Shown here: piece after piece, positions 12,863-12,950 of the stretch
Numbering within the stretch: the stretch's first letter is position 1
How the letters are laid out: the number at the start of each line of letters is the position of its first letter
Assembly (NCBI GenBank): GCA_017414145.1
Contig: JAFPQL010000153.1
Span: forward strand, 1-12,950
Length of the DNA: 12,950 nt
Reading direction: 5' to 3'
From: Oscillospiraceae bacterium
GTDB taxonomy: Bacteria > Bacillota_A > Clostridia > Oscillospirales > Ruminococcaceae
Program-made: the position numbers and the translations under genes
The notes under the pieces: model-generated
The model's database searches: none
Seen by the model: the letters and a program-made list of their open reading frames with translations, nothing else
What the model was told of the DNA's origin: nothing

Positions 12863-12950
12863 TTGCTTTTATGTTATAATTGTGGCGTTGGTGATTTTGG
12901 TGAAATTAAAAGTATTTTCAAGCGTCATCTCGTTGAAGATGAAAGTAAAA
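12863..12950 (+). CDS. Possible 5' end of a gene, runs off the window
   Basis: The frame from TTG 12863 follows a stop directly and reads on to CGVGDFGEIKSIFKRHL with codons (GGT GAT TTT GGT GAA ATT) typical of AT-rich coding DNA. But the -10 hexamer at 12875-12880 would place the start site downstream of that TTG. The alternative is a GTG start at 12891 or 12900 in another frame (VKLKVFSSVISLKMKVK). There is no clear ribosome site for either. I cannot say which frame, if any, is used, and no function can be given. Confidence 0.25.
   Translation, partial: MLLCYNCGVGDFGEIKSIFKRHLVEDESK
12872..12880 (+). promoter_or_regulatory. Possible extended -10 promoter pointing off the right edge
   Basis: TGTTATAAT (12872-12880) is a perfect extended -10. 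No good -35 lies 17 bp upstream (12852-12857 is TAACAA). In AT-rich DNA such matches are common by chance, so confidence is limited. Confidence 0.4.

Noticed and set aside
1..12950. CRISPR arrays, tRNA or rRNA genes, insertion sequences
   Set aside because: No regularly spaced repeats, cloverleaf sequences, rRNA-like stretches, transposase motifs or terminal inverted repeats were seen.

Overview
The window joins two unlike pieces of DNA. Bases 1 to about 12,090 are GC-rich, with Gram-positive ribosome binding sites (AGGAGG type), consensus TTGACA-N17-TATAAT promoters and Firmicutes gene families. I infer a Clostridia/Oscillospirales (Ruminococcus-like) genome, though no marker gene here fixes the taxon. 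From about 12,090 to the end the DNA is visibly AT-rich, with A/T-ending codons and T-rich spacers. It looks like another low-GC Firmicutes or Mollicutes-related genome. At the seam a WXG100 gene (+) and a lipoprotein gene (-) both stop within about 20 bp of each other. This suggests a chimeric contig or a recent recombination.

Region 1 (1-4137): the 3' end of a class I DAHP synthase gene (first step of the shikimate pathway), a shared bidirectional terminator, then a convergent two-component operon on the minus strand: an OmpR-type response regulator followed by an 832-835-residue, multi-membrane-span histidine kinase. A 370-bp divergent intergenic region carries two good promoters and several palindromes built on TCCGG half-sites.

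Region 2 (4138-6413): a fumarase/tartrate dehydratase alpha subunit with no beta subunit beside it. Next comes a very strong promoter with a 25-bp palindrome at its start point, driving a compact three-gene operon: a YbjN-like protein, a two-span membrane protein with a TTG start, and an unrecognised 123-residue protein. A hairpin terminator closes it.

Region 3 (6414-12095): about 460 bp of non-coding DNA ending in a well-formed promoter bracketed by two inverted 10-bp sites exactly 84 bp apart. The promoter drives a co-directional cassette resembling a type VIIb (ESX/WXG100) secretion accessory or effector island. In order it encodes a coiled-coil protein, a 513-residue candidate effector (helical N-terminus, glycine-zipper segment, three tandem ~58-residue Gly/Ala-rich repeats), a DUF4176 protein, a TPR protein, two WXG100-like helical-hairpin proteins, and the first 40 codons of a third WXG100-type protein cut off at the seam. 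No EssC-type ATPase or membrane component is in view, so secretion is inferred from the accessory families.

Region 4 (12,079-12,950): an AT-rich lipoprotein gene with a PrsA/SurA-N-like start (minus strand) and its promoter, then a possible gene start running off the end. No rRNA, tRNA, CRISPR array, transposase or integrase was seen.
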